A stretch of 64,000 nt of DNA, taken from NCBI GenBank assembly GCA_024345305.1, contig BRON01000013.1:744001-808000 (forward strand), in the 5' to 3' direction. Source of the DNA: Mrakia gelida (lineage: Eukaryota > Basidiomycota > Tremellomycetes > Cystofilobasidiales > Mrakiaceae). Shown here one piece after another: positions 9,607-21,800 of this stretch. Within the stretch, counting starts at the first letter, position 1. Every line of letters starts with the position of its first letter. The notes beneath the pieces were generated by a model. It made no database searches. It saw only the letters and a list, made by a program, of their open reading frames with translations, and was not told the origin of the DNA. The position numbers were made by a program, and so were the translations under genes.

Positions 9607-12249
9607 GGTGGCGAAGAGCGAGAGGGAAGATTCTTGAGCTGAAGGGAAGGAAGCAAAGCGAGAGAGAAGGATCCGAGGGAGCGAGGCGACGAAGAGCGAT
9701 GGGAAGGCTGATCTCTACAGCTCGAGGGGGAGTCCAGGTGGGAGAGGAACAGAGTCTGAGGAGTTCCTTCGTATCCTACGAGTCGTTGGGTCGAGAGAGC
9801 TGTCGTTGTTGGAAGGCAAAAGAGGTTCTCAGGTCGAGCGAGAGAGAGGTCGACGGTCTCGACGGTCTCGCCCCTCTGACTCGCGCAGCCCCCTTCTCTG
9901 CCTCTGTTTTTGACGAATCGAAATTCATGTCTGGTCTGCTCTACGATCATAAAGCATGCGAGGACCTCAGACAAAGCTCGTGTGATAAAACTCAGATCGC
10001 GAGGAAGAAAACGCGAGTCAGCTGCTGCCCATCGACGCGTCGACTCGTTCGACGTGACTGACCTTCCTCTCGCCTTTTCTCTCTTCAAACTTTTCGATCT
10101 TCTTCGTGTTCGCGAGCCATCTTCGAGGAAGCCGTCTTATGTGCCGAGTCCCTCGTCCAACGAAAACAACATGAGAAAAGAACAACGTCCAGACGAGCGT
10201 TCGAACGAGGCAGCGAGGGCGAGAGGTCAACGAACGGGCGAGGGTGGCAGATCTTCCGACGCTCAGAGACTGAAGAAGGCGAGGATGAAGACTTTCGGGG
10301 TCGAGAAAGGTGTGAGATGGAGGTAGGAAGGATTCATGGCATAGAGGAAAGCGAAGAGAAAACGAAGATGAAGAGGACGAGAGGGGCGAGCGAGAGGTCG
10401 AGGCAGACGTGGTCTCTTCCTCGAACAGCAGGGTCACAAGCAGCGCGACTGGCCGGACGAGCACGTCTGCAACAGCGAGGGGATGGAAAAGAGTCAGTAG
10501 GGGTTCAAAGAGCGATGGGGGAAGCGAGGGTGAGGGAGGGCGAGGTGGTGAAGGTGAATCAGAAAAGTCAAGTTTACTCATCCCCGAAGTTGAGGCTTTA
10601 ACCAGGAGGATATTGCTATCTCCTAGACCGTCAAGATCGAGTGAGGTGAGAGGTGCCAGATGAGCGCAGTAGATACTGACTCGTCATGTATAGGAAGGGG
10701 TGGGGGTGGTGGGAGAGCATGGGAGGGGAGGGAGGAAGCGTCGAACTGACCTGAACGAAGCTCAAAGCTTTTGAAGTCGAACGAGGACGGCGGAAGAAAG
10801 TACTAGAGAACCAAAAAGAAGAAATTTTATCGTTAGCGTGAGGTGCCAGAGAGCTGCCCTTACGGGACTCGTCATTGTATGTAGGAGGTCTGGGAGGGTG
10901 TAGGGAGGTCCTAGAAGGACGTAGGGAAGGAGGGAGGAGGTCAAACGCACCTTTACGAGTCGAGAACGTCCTCGACGCCTGAACGAAGCTCAAACCGACT
11001 CAGAAAGGGTTCTGAGTCAGTCTGGTAACCCGTAAGAAGGTCCGAAAGTCTTAAAAGATCGAAACGGGAAAAGGAAGGGGGAGGGAGAAGGTGAGGAAGA
11101 GAGGGAGGAAGAGCTCGCGCTCCCTTTTTGAGCCAGGTTTTCGAATTTTGGCACCGAGCCCTCCCCAGCCTCGTGAAGGGGGGTCCCCCCCTTCCCGTCC
11201 TCTCCCAGCCATCACCATCTTCATCTTGAGCTCTCTCTGCTGGTGGAGGAAGTTCTCGCTTCGCTCGAACTCGAAGACCAAAGAGCAAAATGCTCGTTCG
11301 ATTTCGAGTCGAGAAAAGTGGAGCTCACGAGCGTTCGAGCTTGCTGAGAGTGTGAAGACGCAAGCAGAGCGAACTGACGATATCCATCTGTCTGGAACTG
11401 AGTCCTCTGAAGATTTCCTCCTCCTTGTCGAAGCCAGAGCGAGTTTGGTCACTGCCGCGTTCGAGAAAGACGCGTCGCTCGTCCTCGAGACCTCGTCGTC
11501 TCTGATCTCTGCTCGCCTCCATCTCCCCCTTTTCACGCGACTGAGCTCGCATCTCTGGGTCTCAACCTTCCCGCCAAGCTAGCGTGTCTACTTCGAAGTC
11601 CTTCTGAGAGACCTACAGCTCAAGGAAAAGAGCTCAAGCTCGCTTCGCGAGCAGAGGAGGACAGAGGAGCAGGTCTGTTCGACAGCTTTTCCCACTTCGT
11701 TCGTCATTTCGAGTACGGGCTCTCGATGTCGCGGGTGACTTGATCCATCCCATATCTTGCTTTGACGGTTCTTGAAGACCTCACGTCGATTCGGATGGCT
11801 GGATGAGGTTTTGAAGGCAGGAAAAGAGCGAGAGGCGAGGCCAACGCGAGGAGGTTGACTGGTACGCGATCTGGAGCACAAGAATTCATGCAAAAGCGAG
11901 GAGAAGTACACAGGACTTAGAATCGACTAGCGAAACGCTTCCTGTCTTGTTCCGCGCTATCTAGTGAACCAGGAGCCGCCCTGCTATCGAACGAAGAAGG
12001 GAGGGGTGAGCTTGAGCTCGCGCGCGCTCTTCCTCGTCCCTCCCACCTTCCGGCGAGCAGTTTTTCTAGCTTCTTTTTTCTCCTCAGCATCTCCTTCGAC
12101 CATCTCGACGTATACGCCCAAAAAAGGAAGATTCTCTCTAGGAAAGATGCAGGAAGAGCGCAGTCGCCTCCTCCTCCTCCGCCGGGTCGGTTTTCGCAGA
12201 GTCGGAGGAGGCCAGCTCGCTTCTTCTTCTTCACCCTCACGACTTCAAC
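9607..12249. other. Gene-poor 2.6-kb stretch upstream of RPS3
   Basis: Open frames here are short, low-complexity, and lack recognisable domains or consistent splice phase. The right end should include the RPS3 promoter and leader; the left end holds the KAE1 leader exon. A diverged tandem duplication lies near 10650-10995, and GACGCGTC occurs at about 10034 and 11469. A non-coding transcript cannot be excluded. Confidence 0.5.
10641..10996. repeat. Diverged tandem duplication, two copies
   Basis: Two neighbouring segments share ordered blocks: gaggtgccaga at 10650 and 10840, gactcgtcat near 10678 and 10871, a ggagggaggaag-like block, and cctgaacgaagctcaaa at 10750 and 10979. The spacing between copies drifts from 190 to 229 bp, so indels have accumulated. 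The function is unknown. Confidence 0.6.
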
Positions 12250-13835
12250 ATGGTTTCCGCTCCTCCCCCTCGACACCAGGCCAACGCCTCGCAGGTGCGT
12301 TCACCCTTTCCCCTTTCAAAACTTTGACCCCCAAAGGCTGCACCACAAGAGGAGCTACGATCCATCATCGCTGACCTCTTTTCTTCTTCCTTCTCCCTCT
12401 CGTTCTTGTTCCCTCTGCTCCCCTCCCGGTTGGAAATCCTCAGGTCTCCAAGAAGAGAAAGTTCGTCGGTGAGTAGACCCTTCTATCTATCTTGGAACGA
12501 GTCAGAGGGCTCTTTGAGGAAGGGAAGGAAGCGAAGAAGCTGACCTCGCTCGCTCCTCCTCTCGTTCTCTTTTTTCTCTCCCTCCAGCCGACGGAGTTTT
12601 CCAGGCTGAGATCAACGAGTTCTTCACTCGAGAGCTCGCTGAGGAGGGTTACTCCGGATGTGAGGTCAGGGTTACCCACGCCAGGACTGAGGTACGTTCA
12701 AACCTCTCGATGGATCGGTGGGAAGGAAGGTTGGAAGGAAGGGAAGGGAGGGAGGAGGAAGGGAAGGGAGGAGCTCGTGCGACAAGAAAGAGGGACGAAG
12801 TGCTGACGGTTTTTCTCACTCTGCTACCCCCTTCCAGATCATCATCCGAGCCACCCACACCCAGGAGGTTCTCGGAGAGAAGGGACGACGAATCAGGGAG
12901 TTGACTTCCCTCGTCCAGAAGAGGTTCAAGGTGCGTGCTCGACCTCTCTCCCTCCCTCCCACCTCCCTTGCCCTTCCCTTCGAGAAGCTCACCTCTTCCC
13001 ACCTCCTTCCTCTTCCTCCTCGTTCACCTCCTCCTACAGTTCCCCGAGAACTCCCTCGAGCTCTACGCCGAGAAGGTCCAGAACCGAGGACTTTCCGCCG
13101 TCGCCCAGGCCGAGTCCCTTCGATACAAGCTCCTCGGTGGACTTGCCGTCCGACGAGCCTGCTACGGAGTCCTTCGATTCATCATGGAGTCCGGAGCTAA
13201 GGGATGCGAGGTCGTCGTCTCCGGTAAGCTGCGAGCTGCCAGGGCCAAGGCCATGAAGGTACGTTCCATCTCTCGAGATTCTCGCGAAGGAAGGAAGGAG
13301 GAGAGAGCTCGCTTTCGAGAGACGCGTTTCGCTGACTTCTGATCCCCTCGTCCTTCAACTGCTGCTAGTTCACCGACGGTTTCATGATCCACTCCGGACA
13401 GCCCGCTAAGGACTTCGTGGACCAGGCCGTTCGACACGTTCTCCTCCGACAGGGTGTCCTTGGTATCAAGGTCAAGATGTGAGCCTCGTTTCGTCTTGCC
13501 TCGTCTAGTCTCCCTTCCCTCGCCCTCCCCTCTTCCCTTGCTGACCCTCTTCCTTCTCGCCTCCTTCTCTCCCTCTCAGCATGAAGTCTTGGGACCCCGA
13601 AGGCAAGCTCGGACCCCGACACCCCCTCCCCGACTCCGTCGTTCTTCTTGAGCCCAAGGAGGAGGCTCCCGTCAACATCACCTCCGAGTCCCGAGGCGTT
13701 GCCGTCCCCGCTCCCGCTGCTCAGGAGGCTGCTGCCCCCGTTGAGGAGTACGAGGCTCCCGCCGCCGCTGCTGAGGAGCCCGTCGCTGCCGCTGAGCCTA
13801 CTCCTCAGGAGACTGAGGCTACTGGTGGATGGTAG
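12250..13835 (+). CDS. RPS3: 40S ribosomal protein S3 (uS3)
   Basis: Component of the small-subunit mRNA entry channel. Seven exons keep frame: 12250-12294, 12444-12468, 12588-12691, 12838-12930, 13040-13258, 13369-13478 and 13580-13835, for 283 residues. The order of conserved parts is [20 protein letters not shown], the KH-domain loop [29 protein letters not shown], then [18 protein letters not shown] and DPEGKLGP. The usual uS3 of about 240 residues is extended by an Ala/Glu/Pro-rich tail after PLPDSV, ending in TGGW. Codon choice is strongly biased to C-ending and preferred codons compared with the neighbours, as expected for a highly expressed gene. The short first exon with a nearby GTGCGT donor is typical of ribosomal protein genes in such fungi. 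Confidence 0.97.
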
Positions 13836-14262
13836 TTCACGCGTTCTCTCTCTTTGATCTTCTAGGTTTTGAGTTGGAATTGATGACGTTAGGTGCTTAA
13901 TAAACTCGCTGGGATCTACGAGAGAGAAGAGCCAGCTCGTGAATCTTGGAGTCTATGCCTTCGAGCGAAACGAACAGGGTGAAAGACGAGCCTCCTCGAA
14001 ACGAAAGAGCTCGACTCTTCCCTCCTTCGCTCCTTCAATCTCTCGTCCACCATCCCAACCAACTCTTCCTTCTCATCCTCGTTTCGGACTTGAGTATCCT
14101 CCTCCGAGGGAATCGCACACCCTCAGGATGTGAGTCCAGATCATCGTTGGGCGAGCAGAGCGAAGAGACGAGCTCACCTTCGTCCTCTTTCCCTCATCCC
14201 TCCTTCCCTGCTTTCAGACCCCTCTTCTTCCGCCTTCCTATCACCCAAGAACTTCATCCAGC
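13836..14262 (+). other. Spacer with the 5' leader of F-box-like copy C
   Basis: After the RPS3 stop there is about 290 bp of spacer with a possible 3' end signal (aataaac near 13897). A leader intron for copy C follows at 14130-14217 (GTGAGT donor, TTTCAG acceptor), matching that of copy B. No other gene is seen. Confidence 0.5.
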
Positions 14263-15182
14263 ATGTCAGAGGTAAGCTTGTATTTCACACTCTACCCTAT
14301 GACCATTCGCTGTTCTGATTTTCCTTCTCCTCGTCTGTAGCAGCTTCGTCGATCTCCTCGCCGCTCCCTGCCTTGGGATGTGCTCCTCGTCGTCTTCGAG
14401 CTGGCCGATGCTCCTGCCCTCGCACTGTTCGGGCGAGTCTCGTACGATTTCCTGGTCGCAACAGCTCCCCATCTCTACCGAGATGTCGTCCTCAGGTCGT
14501 TGTTCCAAATCGAGAGCATGTTCTGTGAGAGAGAGGAGAAGGAGAAGGTGAGCTCGACAGCTCCTCCCTTCCTGCTTCCTTGACTTCCCTTTCGGCTGCT
14601 GACTCCCTCCTTCTCCAGTCCCCCTCCTCTCGAATTAACCCTCTCGTTAACCTCGAGAAAATCCGATCCCTCACCCTCGATTTCCTCTCAACTCCTCCAC
14701 CCTCGAGCTTCTTCGTCCTCGAACTCTCCTTCGACAGGATCGCCTCCTCCATCCCCCTCGAAACCCTCTTCATCTCTCTTCCTCGACCCTTCCCCGAACG
14801 CTACCTCGGACCAGTCCAACTCTCCCTCTTCAACCATCTCGATCCCAGGCTTTGCGAGTACAGAATGGAGCCCAACGACTCGAAGCGACACTCCTACGAA
14901 GCCCGAGACCAGCAGCGCGTCGGTCCCATTCACAGCGAGGAACCCAGCTCCCTCCACTGGTCCAGGATCAAGGAAGTCACCTTCGTTGGAATCGTACCCT
15001 TCAGAATCCCTCAGGACAGCTGGTGGAGACGAGAAAGGGGGATCGAGATCGCGTTTCTGCCGAGGGAGACTCTTGTGGACGTTGAGTTGAGGTTCGACGT
15101 TTACTCAATTCGTGGAGGTCCCCACTCGACGGTTGGGACCGTGTTGCAGCTTTTGCACTTAGCGATTGGTTTTGAGATCTGA
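14263..15182 (+). pseudogene. F-box-like protein gene, copy C, C-terminally frameshifted
   Basis: Exons 14263-14271, 14341-14547 and 14619-15182 encode 259 residues. Exons 1 and 2 have exactly the lengths seen in copy B (9 and 207 nt), and the F-box-like region (SLPWDVLLVVFELAD, VSYDFLVATAPHLYRDVVL) is nearly identical to that of B. The frame stops at 15180-15182 after LHLAIGFEI. The C-terminal part shared by A and B continues just downstream in another frame: VTLVVGDEDEK, then RIVVEER and TGA at 15311-15313. The segment between the aligned anchors is 95 nt, against 102 in copy B, a net loss of 7 nt, so the frame is shifted. The donor that follows the stop in A and B is not preserved (GAGACG instead of a GT). 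The F-box part could still be made, so a truncated functional protein is possible. Confidence 0.7.
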
Positions 15183-15834
15183 AGTGGGCGAGAGAGGTTA
15201 CGCTGGTGGTTGGAGACGAGGATGAGAAGTCTCGCGTTCAGTGGAAGTTGAAGGAGCATCATGAAATGGGGTGGTTGAAGGAGAAGTGCAGGATCGTCGT
15301 CGAGGAGAGATGAGGAGACGGGAAGGGACTGAACGAGTCTGTGAGTGCGTCGTGATGCTCTAACGAACGAAGTCGAAACGAGGGAAGGGGAACGAAAACT
15401 GATCTCGACGCGTCGTGCTTTCCCCTTCGCTCTTTCCCTCAGGGAACGAAGAATCAAGGACACTCTCGAGGCTCAACATAGGCACCTTTGTAGGATTAGA
15501 CAACCTCTCAATGATATGTTCGCCCTCTTTTCACCCTCCAACTCGCGTCTCAAGCAGTTCGCGAGACGACTCGTCCTCGTCCCTTCTCTCTTTCTCACTG
15601 CACTTCCCCTCCGCTTCCGTTTCACCACATCGCATCTTTCCCATATCTTTCCCTTCCCTCATCTTCCTCGACCCAAGAAAACCTTCCCTCAGAAAAAGGC
15701 CGAAAAAAGGAGGTTTCCCATCCGGTCTTCCTCCGCGGTTTCCCTTCCCTCGCGAGCTTCGAGCTTGCTGGCAGCGCTCGTCCTCCTTCTCTTCTCCCAC
15801 CCCCCACGACCCCCCCCAATCCTTCAAAAGTACC
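15183..15834. other. Remnant 3' end of F-box-like copy C and ERV46 leader
   Basis: Bases 15183-15313 hold the out-of-frame C-terminal remnant of copy C. The remainder contains a GACGCGTC near 15407 and a C-rich tract (15796-15819) just before the ERV46 start codon. No further gene is supported. Confidence 0.5.
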
Positions 15835-18422
15835 ATGGGAAGGTGAGTCACCCCCTCATACTATCATAGACGTTCCCAAACTGACTTGAATGTTTTTGTA
15901 CGAGCAGAAACACAGGCCTGTTCGGCGCCGTTTCCTCCATCGATGCGTTCGGGAAGGTGCGTCTCGTCTCGTCTCCCTCTCTCTTGCCTCCTTCGCTGAG
16001 CTGACGACTCTGATGTCTGGGGGGGATTTGCAGACGATGGAAGATGTCAAGATCAAGACTCGTACAGGAGCTCTCTGTTCGTTCTTCTTTCTTCCCTTCG
16101 TGTGTGCGAGCTCAAACCCATCTCCTTCCTCGAGCTCACCCTCGTTTCGCGCTCTCCTTTTGCTGCAGTAACGATGGTCTCCCTTTCTCTCATCTTCTCC
16201 CTGACGTTTATGGAGTTCGTGGACTACCGTCGGATCCGATTGGAGCCTAGTTTGGTTGTGGATAAGAGCAGGGGGGAGAGGTTGAGTGTAGAGATGAACG
16301 TTACCTTCGCGAGGGTGCCGTGCTATCGTGAGTTCCCTTGCCTCCCTCCTACCTTCCTTCCTTTGCTCGAGTTCGGCTCGATGACGTCGAGGAGAGGCGA
16401 GCAGAGCTGACATATCGTGGCTTGACTTGCGCTTTGGGTCGAAACAGTGCTGAGTATAGATCTGATGGACATCTCTGGTGAGCTCTCAACCTCCTTCCTT
16501 CTTCTCCTTCCCTCCGTTTCGATTCGAGAGAGCTGATTCCGATTTAAACCGGTTGCGATTTGACTTGAACAGGCGAGCACCAGAACGATCTCACCCACAA
16601 CATCGAGAAGATCAGGCTGGACGAGGAAGGGAGGGTGAAGGATCTGCACTCGAAACGTGAGTTTACAGCTCATCCAAGGAAAGAAGGAGAGGAGAGGTCG
16701 ACTCGTGCTGACCCTTCGCTTCCATCGCTCCTTCCTTTGGAACAGAGCTCCAAGGAGACCTGGAACGAGCCGCCGCCGTCCGAGGAAAGGACTACTGTGG
16801 ATCGTGTTACGGTGGAGTGCCTCCTTCCAGCGGGTGAGTCCTCGCGAACGAGCTCAAGAGGAGAGGGGAGGGGAAGAGCTGAGCTGACCGACCGAACCCT
16901 CCTTTTCCTCGACGCTCAGATGCTGCAACAACTGTGACGAGGTTCGAGAGTCGTACGTTAGGAAGGGATGGTCGTTCACTAGTCCTGATGGGATCGAGCA
17001 GGTCCGTTTATGAGTTCCCTGTGGGAGGGAAGTGCTGGATGGAGAAGCTCAAAGGGAGTTCGAGCTGACCTTGGACTCGTGCTTCGCCTCGTTTCGTTCG
17101 TCGTCGACAGTGCGTCGAGGAACACTGGAGCGAGAAGATCGCTGCTCAGAACATGGAGGGATGCAGGGTTACTGGAGCTATTCACGTCAACAAGGTCCCT
17201 GGAGCGTTCCACTTCGTGAGTCGTCTTCGTTTGAGCTCTTCGTCGCGACTCGGTCGTGCGTTCGTTTGAAAGCATCGTAGCTGACCTTCATGTCTCTTTC
17301 TCCGAAACCAGTCCCCAGGACGTTCGTTCCAGCAGAACGCTGTTCACGTCCATGATCTCGTTCGTTCCCGTCCACCTCCTTTCCACCGCTCGTCGCGTCT
17401 CTTTCTCACCTTCCCTCGCTGACCTCCCCTCGCCCTTCGTTCGTTTTTTCAGGTCCCCTACCTCAAGTCCGGAGGCCACCACGACTTCGGTCACGAGATC
17501 CATCGCTTCTCATTCGGTCCTGAAGGTCAGGGAGTCTCGACCATCACCCCGAAGATGGTTCAGGTCAAGAAGAAGCTCGGCATCTTCGATCCTCTGCAGG
17601 GAGTCAAGGCTCATACCGAGGAGAGCCAGTACATGTTCCAGTGAGTTGCTATTTTCATGCTTTGGTGGGAGAGGAGATGGGAACCAAGGCGAGGGAGGGA
17701 GGAAGGAAGCGAGGTTCGACGCGTTCGTTCGTCGTCTCGTTTCGTTTCTAGTCTCCCGCTGAACTGGCTTCGTCTCTCTCACTCTCTTGTGCAGATACTT
17801 CGTCAAGGTCGTCGCCACTCAATACCACGCTCTCACTGGGGAGATCACTCCTTCGCATCAGGTTCGTCTCTCGTCTCTCCCTTCCCTTCGTCTTCTCCCA
17901 CCTCGTCTCGCCTCGCTGACCTTCCTTCCTCTCCTTCCTTCTTCTCGTCCGACCTCCCCTCGTTATCATCTTTGTTCTCGTCACTTCCTTCGACCCTGCA
18001 GTACTCCGTAACCTCCTACGAACGAGACCTCACCTCGCACGACCAAGCAGCGAAGGACGCTCAAGGCCACACCGCCTCGCACGGCTCAGCAGGAATCCCA
18101 GGAGTCTTCTTCAACTACGAGATCTCGCCGATGCTGGTCATTCATACCGAGGAGAGGCAGTCCTTCGCTCATTTCTTGACGTCGTGAGTTCCTCCCCGTC
18201 CCATCCACTCTTCGCCGTCGCGCGCGTCTCGTCTCGTCGCTGACCTCGTTTTCGTTCTTCGTTTCGCTTTCGCGTCTGCTCAGGACGATGGCGATCGTAG
18301 GAGGGGTCCTGACAGTCTTTCAAATCATCGACAGTGCGATTTTCTCGGGGAGGAGGGTCCTGACGGGGAAGAAGTCGGATGATTCGTCAAGTTACGGAGG
18401 ACTGAATGGGAAGTTGCTTTGA
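15835..18422 (+). CDS. ERV46: ERV46/ERGIC3-type COPII vesicle protein
   Basis: Erv46 cycles between ER and Golgi with Erv41 and helps retrieve escaped ER residents. Fourteen exons keep phase: 15835-15842, 15908-15956, 16034-16076, 16169-16327, 16448-16477, 16573-16656, 16746-16833, 16920-17001, 17111-17215, 17312-17359, 17453-17640, 17795-17861, 18002-18183 and 18284-18422, for 423 residues, close to the usual 415. Seen in the translation: an N-terminal AFGKT segment, a first membrane span (MVSLSLIFSLTFMEFVDY), a lumenal region with the CGSCYGG and GCCNNCDEV cysteine clusters, GAFHFSPGRSF, and a second span near the C-terminus (TMAIVGGVLTVFQIIDS). It ends in a short cytosolic tail with a terminal Lys-Leu-Leu. 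The initial exon is only eight nucleotides. Several introns use GTTCGT donors. Confidence 0.95.
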
Positions 18423-18829
18423 GTTGGGAGCGGCGAGGGGTTCTATCTTTTTTCGGCGGGAGTTTGGAGGGGGTGGGAGAATATATCAAGTGCGCTTTTC
18501 TCGCTTGCTGGTTACTGGGTTGAGCGAGAGTGAGTAAGATCGGAAGAGCGAACGACGAACGAGGAGGACGGCGCGTCGAAGTCGGCCGTTCTTCGCGAGT
18601 CGTGAGCGTCTCGCAATGGTTGTTCGACGAAGAAATAGTTGTGGTGAAGCCTACATATATAAGGGTAAATCTGAAGAAATAGAAGACGAGTCAGCGAGAG
18701 TTTCGAACGAGAACGAAAGGAGAAGACGCGCTCACCATTAAAGCTCGCGACCTCCGTCGACTCCTCTCCTTCTCTCCCTCGAGAGCTACTCCCACCTCTG
18801 TCCTCGTCGCGTCTCCTCCACCTTAACCT
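18423..18829. other. Convergent 3' spacer between ERV46 and the next gene
   Basis: About 400 bp between two converging stop codons. It is relatively AT-richer around 18640-18690 (acatatataag), which may serve 3'-end formation. No gene or RNA is recognised. Confidence 0.5.
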
Positions 18830-21800
18830 CTACGACTTCTTGGGTTGGTTCTCGTCGAGCCATCGCTGAAGCTCCGAGTCCGGTTCGAGAGAGGGAGGTC
18901 GAACCCAGAAGGGAGTGGATCGCAGGGCGACTTGTAGGAGTTTGATTCGCTGCAGAGCGAAGGGCGAGACGGATTTACTTTAGCGAAGTAAGTAGGGAGG
19001 GGTATAAAGGAGGAAGCAGAGCTCACAGGATGAACAATCTCGTTGATGAAAGCGAGGTCTTCAGGAGAGCACGTCGCGGATTTTCGGCGCGTCGAAGAAG
19101 AGGTCGTCCGAGTGCGAGTCAGTGGTCTATCTTCGTTCGAGATAGATTGTATGTCAAGCAACTCTCACCGGTCCTCGAATATTTTCAAAAGGACGTTGTG
19201 CTCTCGTTTGAAAGCGCTTCGTCGCTCGGATTCGGACTCTGCGAGAAGACGAAACGGTGAACTCAGCGCTCCGAAGCAAGCGCGCTAGGAAACACATTGA
19301 GCGAACGATGACTCACCAGTTCGCTCTCGCTTGTACTCCTGGACAAGCTCGTCCGAAGGCACGGTCTGAGTTGTCGTGTTCGTCTGCAAGGCTCGTTCAA
19401 GGTCGTCTCGGCGCTCCCCCATCTTCCTCGCGAGTTCTGCATGGGGGATCCTGTTTTCGAGAGGCGAAGAAGATAGAGCAGGAAGAAGAGTCAGCCTCGC
19501 AGAGAAGGCGTCGAAAGAACAAGGACGAGTAGGAGTGAGAAAGACTCACCTTCCGGTTCCGTGCTTCAGTCGCTCGTCGAGAAACGCCTTCTCCGCCTGG
19601 TATCGTTCGGCTCTCGCGAGCATCGCGGGGTCTTCGTGGTGCTGGGTAGAAGCTTCTTGGACGACGGGTACGAGTGTGTTGTCGACGATGATGTTTGGAG
19701 GCGTGGTGGGAACGACTGTGCGAGAGCGAGAGAGAAGAGACATAGAAGGACGGCGCGTCAGGGTAGTCGAAGGTTCTCCGCCAGCGACCGTTCTCTGAGC
19801 GAGTTCGGGTACTCACCGGTCTCGGCGTCCACGACCTCTCCGTCCTCTCTATCCTCCTCGAGCTCATGACCAGGAACTGAGCAACGAACGAGAACGAGAA
19901 AGGTAAGGTCAGTCGAGTGCGCGACGCGTCTTGTTTCCTCCGAGCCTCCTTCCATCCTCAACTCAGCTTCAAAGATAGGATGGACGAACACACCGATCTC
20001 TCCCTCCTCGATCTCGTCATCGTCCGACCCAATCTCGATCACATCTTGAGCCCTCGATGCTCGAAGTTTCGTCTCCGCCCTCGTCCTCTCTCGCTCCCTC
20101 TCCTTCTCTCTTTTCCTTCTCTCCTCCTGCTCCTGCTTTACCTCCGGATCAACGGCTCTCCTCTTCCCCAGCGCCTTCTCCGAAGGGCCCGACCTCTCGA
20201 TATCAACGGCTACCTCGTCGTCGTCGTCGTCCCCAGTCTCGCCTCTCGCGAAGCTACCAGCACCTCCTCCGGAGGAGAGAGTTCGACTTCGTGAGCTTCC
20301 TTCTGCTCCTCCTCCCGACCATGACGAGCCGGATCGGTTCCTCTGATGGACGAAGGATCCTGTGGGTTGCTGCTCAGAAACGAAGCGCTGCGGCTGCGAA
20401 AATCGTGCGAGAGAGGTCTGGACCTGAGTGACAAGAGGAGGAGGAGGACGCGACGTCGGGACTTGATTGATGCTGTTGGAAGGGAAGTCGGGGTTGAGGT
20501 TGTTGTATGCGCTGATGGAGCGGTTGGAGTCGCTGGTGGAGGTGGAGAGTCCTCGGAGGTCCGGAGGTGTTCTTCGTCGAAGTAAAGGAGGTAGAACGGA
20601 GCATCGTTCGAGAGACTTTCGGATCCTCGGATCGTCCGACTTCTCTTTCGAGGCAAGTACCCAAGTCCCCTTCGACTCGGGAAGGTTTTTGAAGAGACCT
20701 TCGGGGATCTCGTACCCGTAAGCCATGAGATGGGCGGCCGAGGGGAGTTGGAAGTGGGGCTGAGGCTGGGGTTGTTGCTGTTGCTGATGCTGAAGCGGTT
20801 GTTGATGCTGATGCTGGTGTTGCTGCGGCTGGGGAGACAGAGAGTCTCGTCGTCGACCGCTGTGAGTCGGAGGCGAGTGGGAGGGAGAACCGAAGAGTGG
20901 GGATCTGTCCGACGAGGGAGTTCGACGACGTCGTCGACGTTGGTGGTCCATCTCCTCCTCCTCCGAATCGACCTCGTCGCTGTCCGTGACGACGACGACC
21001 TCCTTCCTCGCCTTCTTCGGAGACGTCTTCCCCTTCGACTTCCCTTTTCCAGTCTTCCTCTTTGGACTCCACTCTTCGTCGTCTCCGTCGGTCTCCTCCT
21101 CGCTCGAGCTCGAGCTCGAGTACTCCCTCCTCGACCTCTTCTTCTTCTTCTCCGTCTTCTCCACCTTTCTTCTGGCCTCCTCCCTCTCCCTATCCTTCCT
21201 CTTGTCCGAGGCGAACCTCCTCTCCTTCTTCGCGTTCGCGAGAGCATCGGCCTTCGCGTCCTCGATGGTGTTCATTCCTCGTCCGGAGTGCGTCGCGACG
21301 AGAGGGAGGAGATGATGACGAGGAGGCGGAGGCGTTCGTGGTGTGTCGTCGTGGTCGAAAGAGTTGGAGGTAGAGGTGGAGTGCTGAGAGTGGCGTCGAG
21401 GAGGAGGCGAAGGGGATCCGGCGAAAAGCGCGTTCGACGATTGCTGAGACGTAGATCGACCGTTGAAGGCGGAAGGGAGGGATCGGTTCGACCTCTGGAG
21501 GAACAAAAGGGAGATCGGTCAGACTCCAGAGCGAGATGAGAGCGGATTAAGAGTCGAAGAAGATGGGAAGGAAGACTCACGGGTGGCGATCTGGACCTTC
21601 CTCGGATGTCGAGTCTCGGTCTCTGATACTCTTGATCCTCTCGACTGGTTCTCGACTCGACTTGAGCGGAGGAGTAGCCGTGAGTTTCTCGAGACTCGTT
21701 CTAAGCAAAGGAATCGAAGAATGACGCCCGAAGTGAGCCAGGTCAGCGATCCGACGCGTCGATCTTCCAACATCGAAACTGAGGACGGCTCACCCTCTCC

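Noticed and set aside
10018..10581. 187-codon minus-strand open frame upstream of RPS3
   Set aside because: Low-complexity Ser/Pro/Leu composition with no domain, and it overlaps equally long frames on the other strand.
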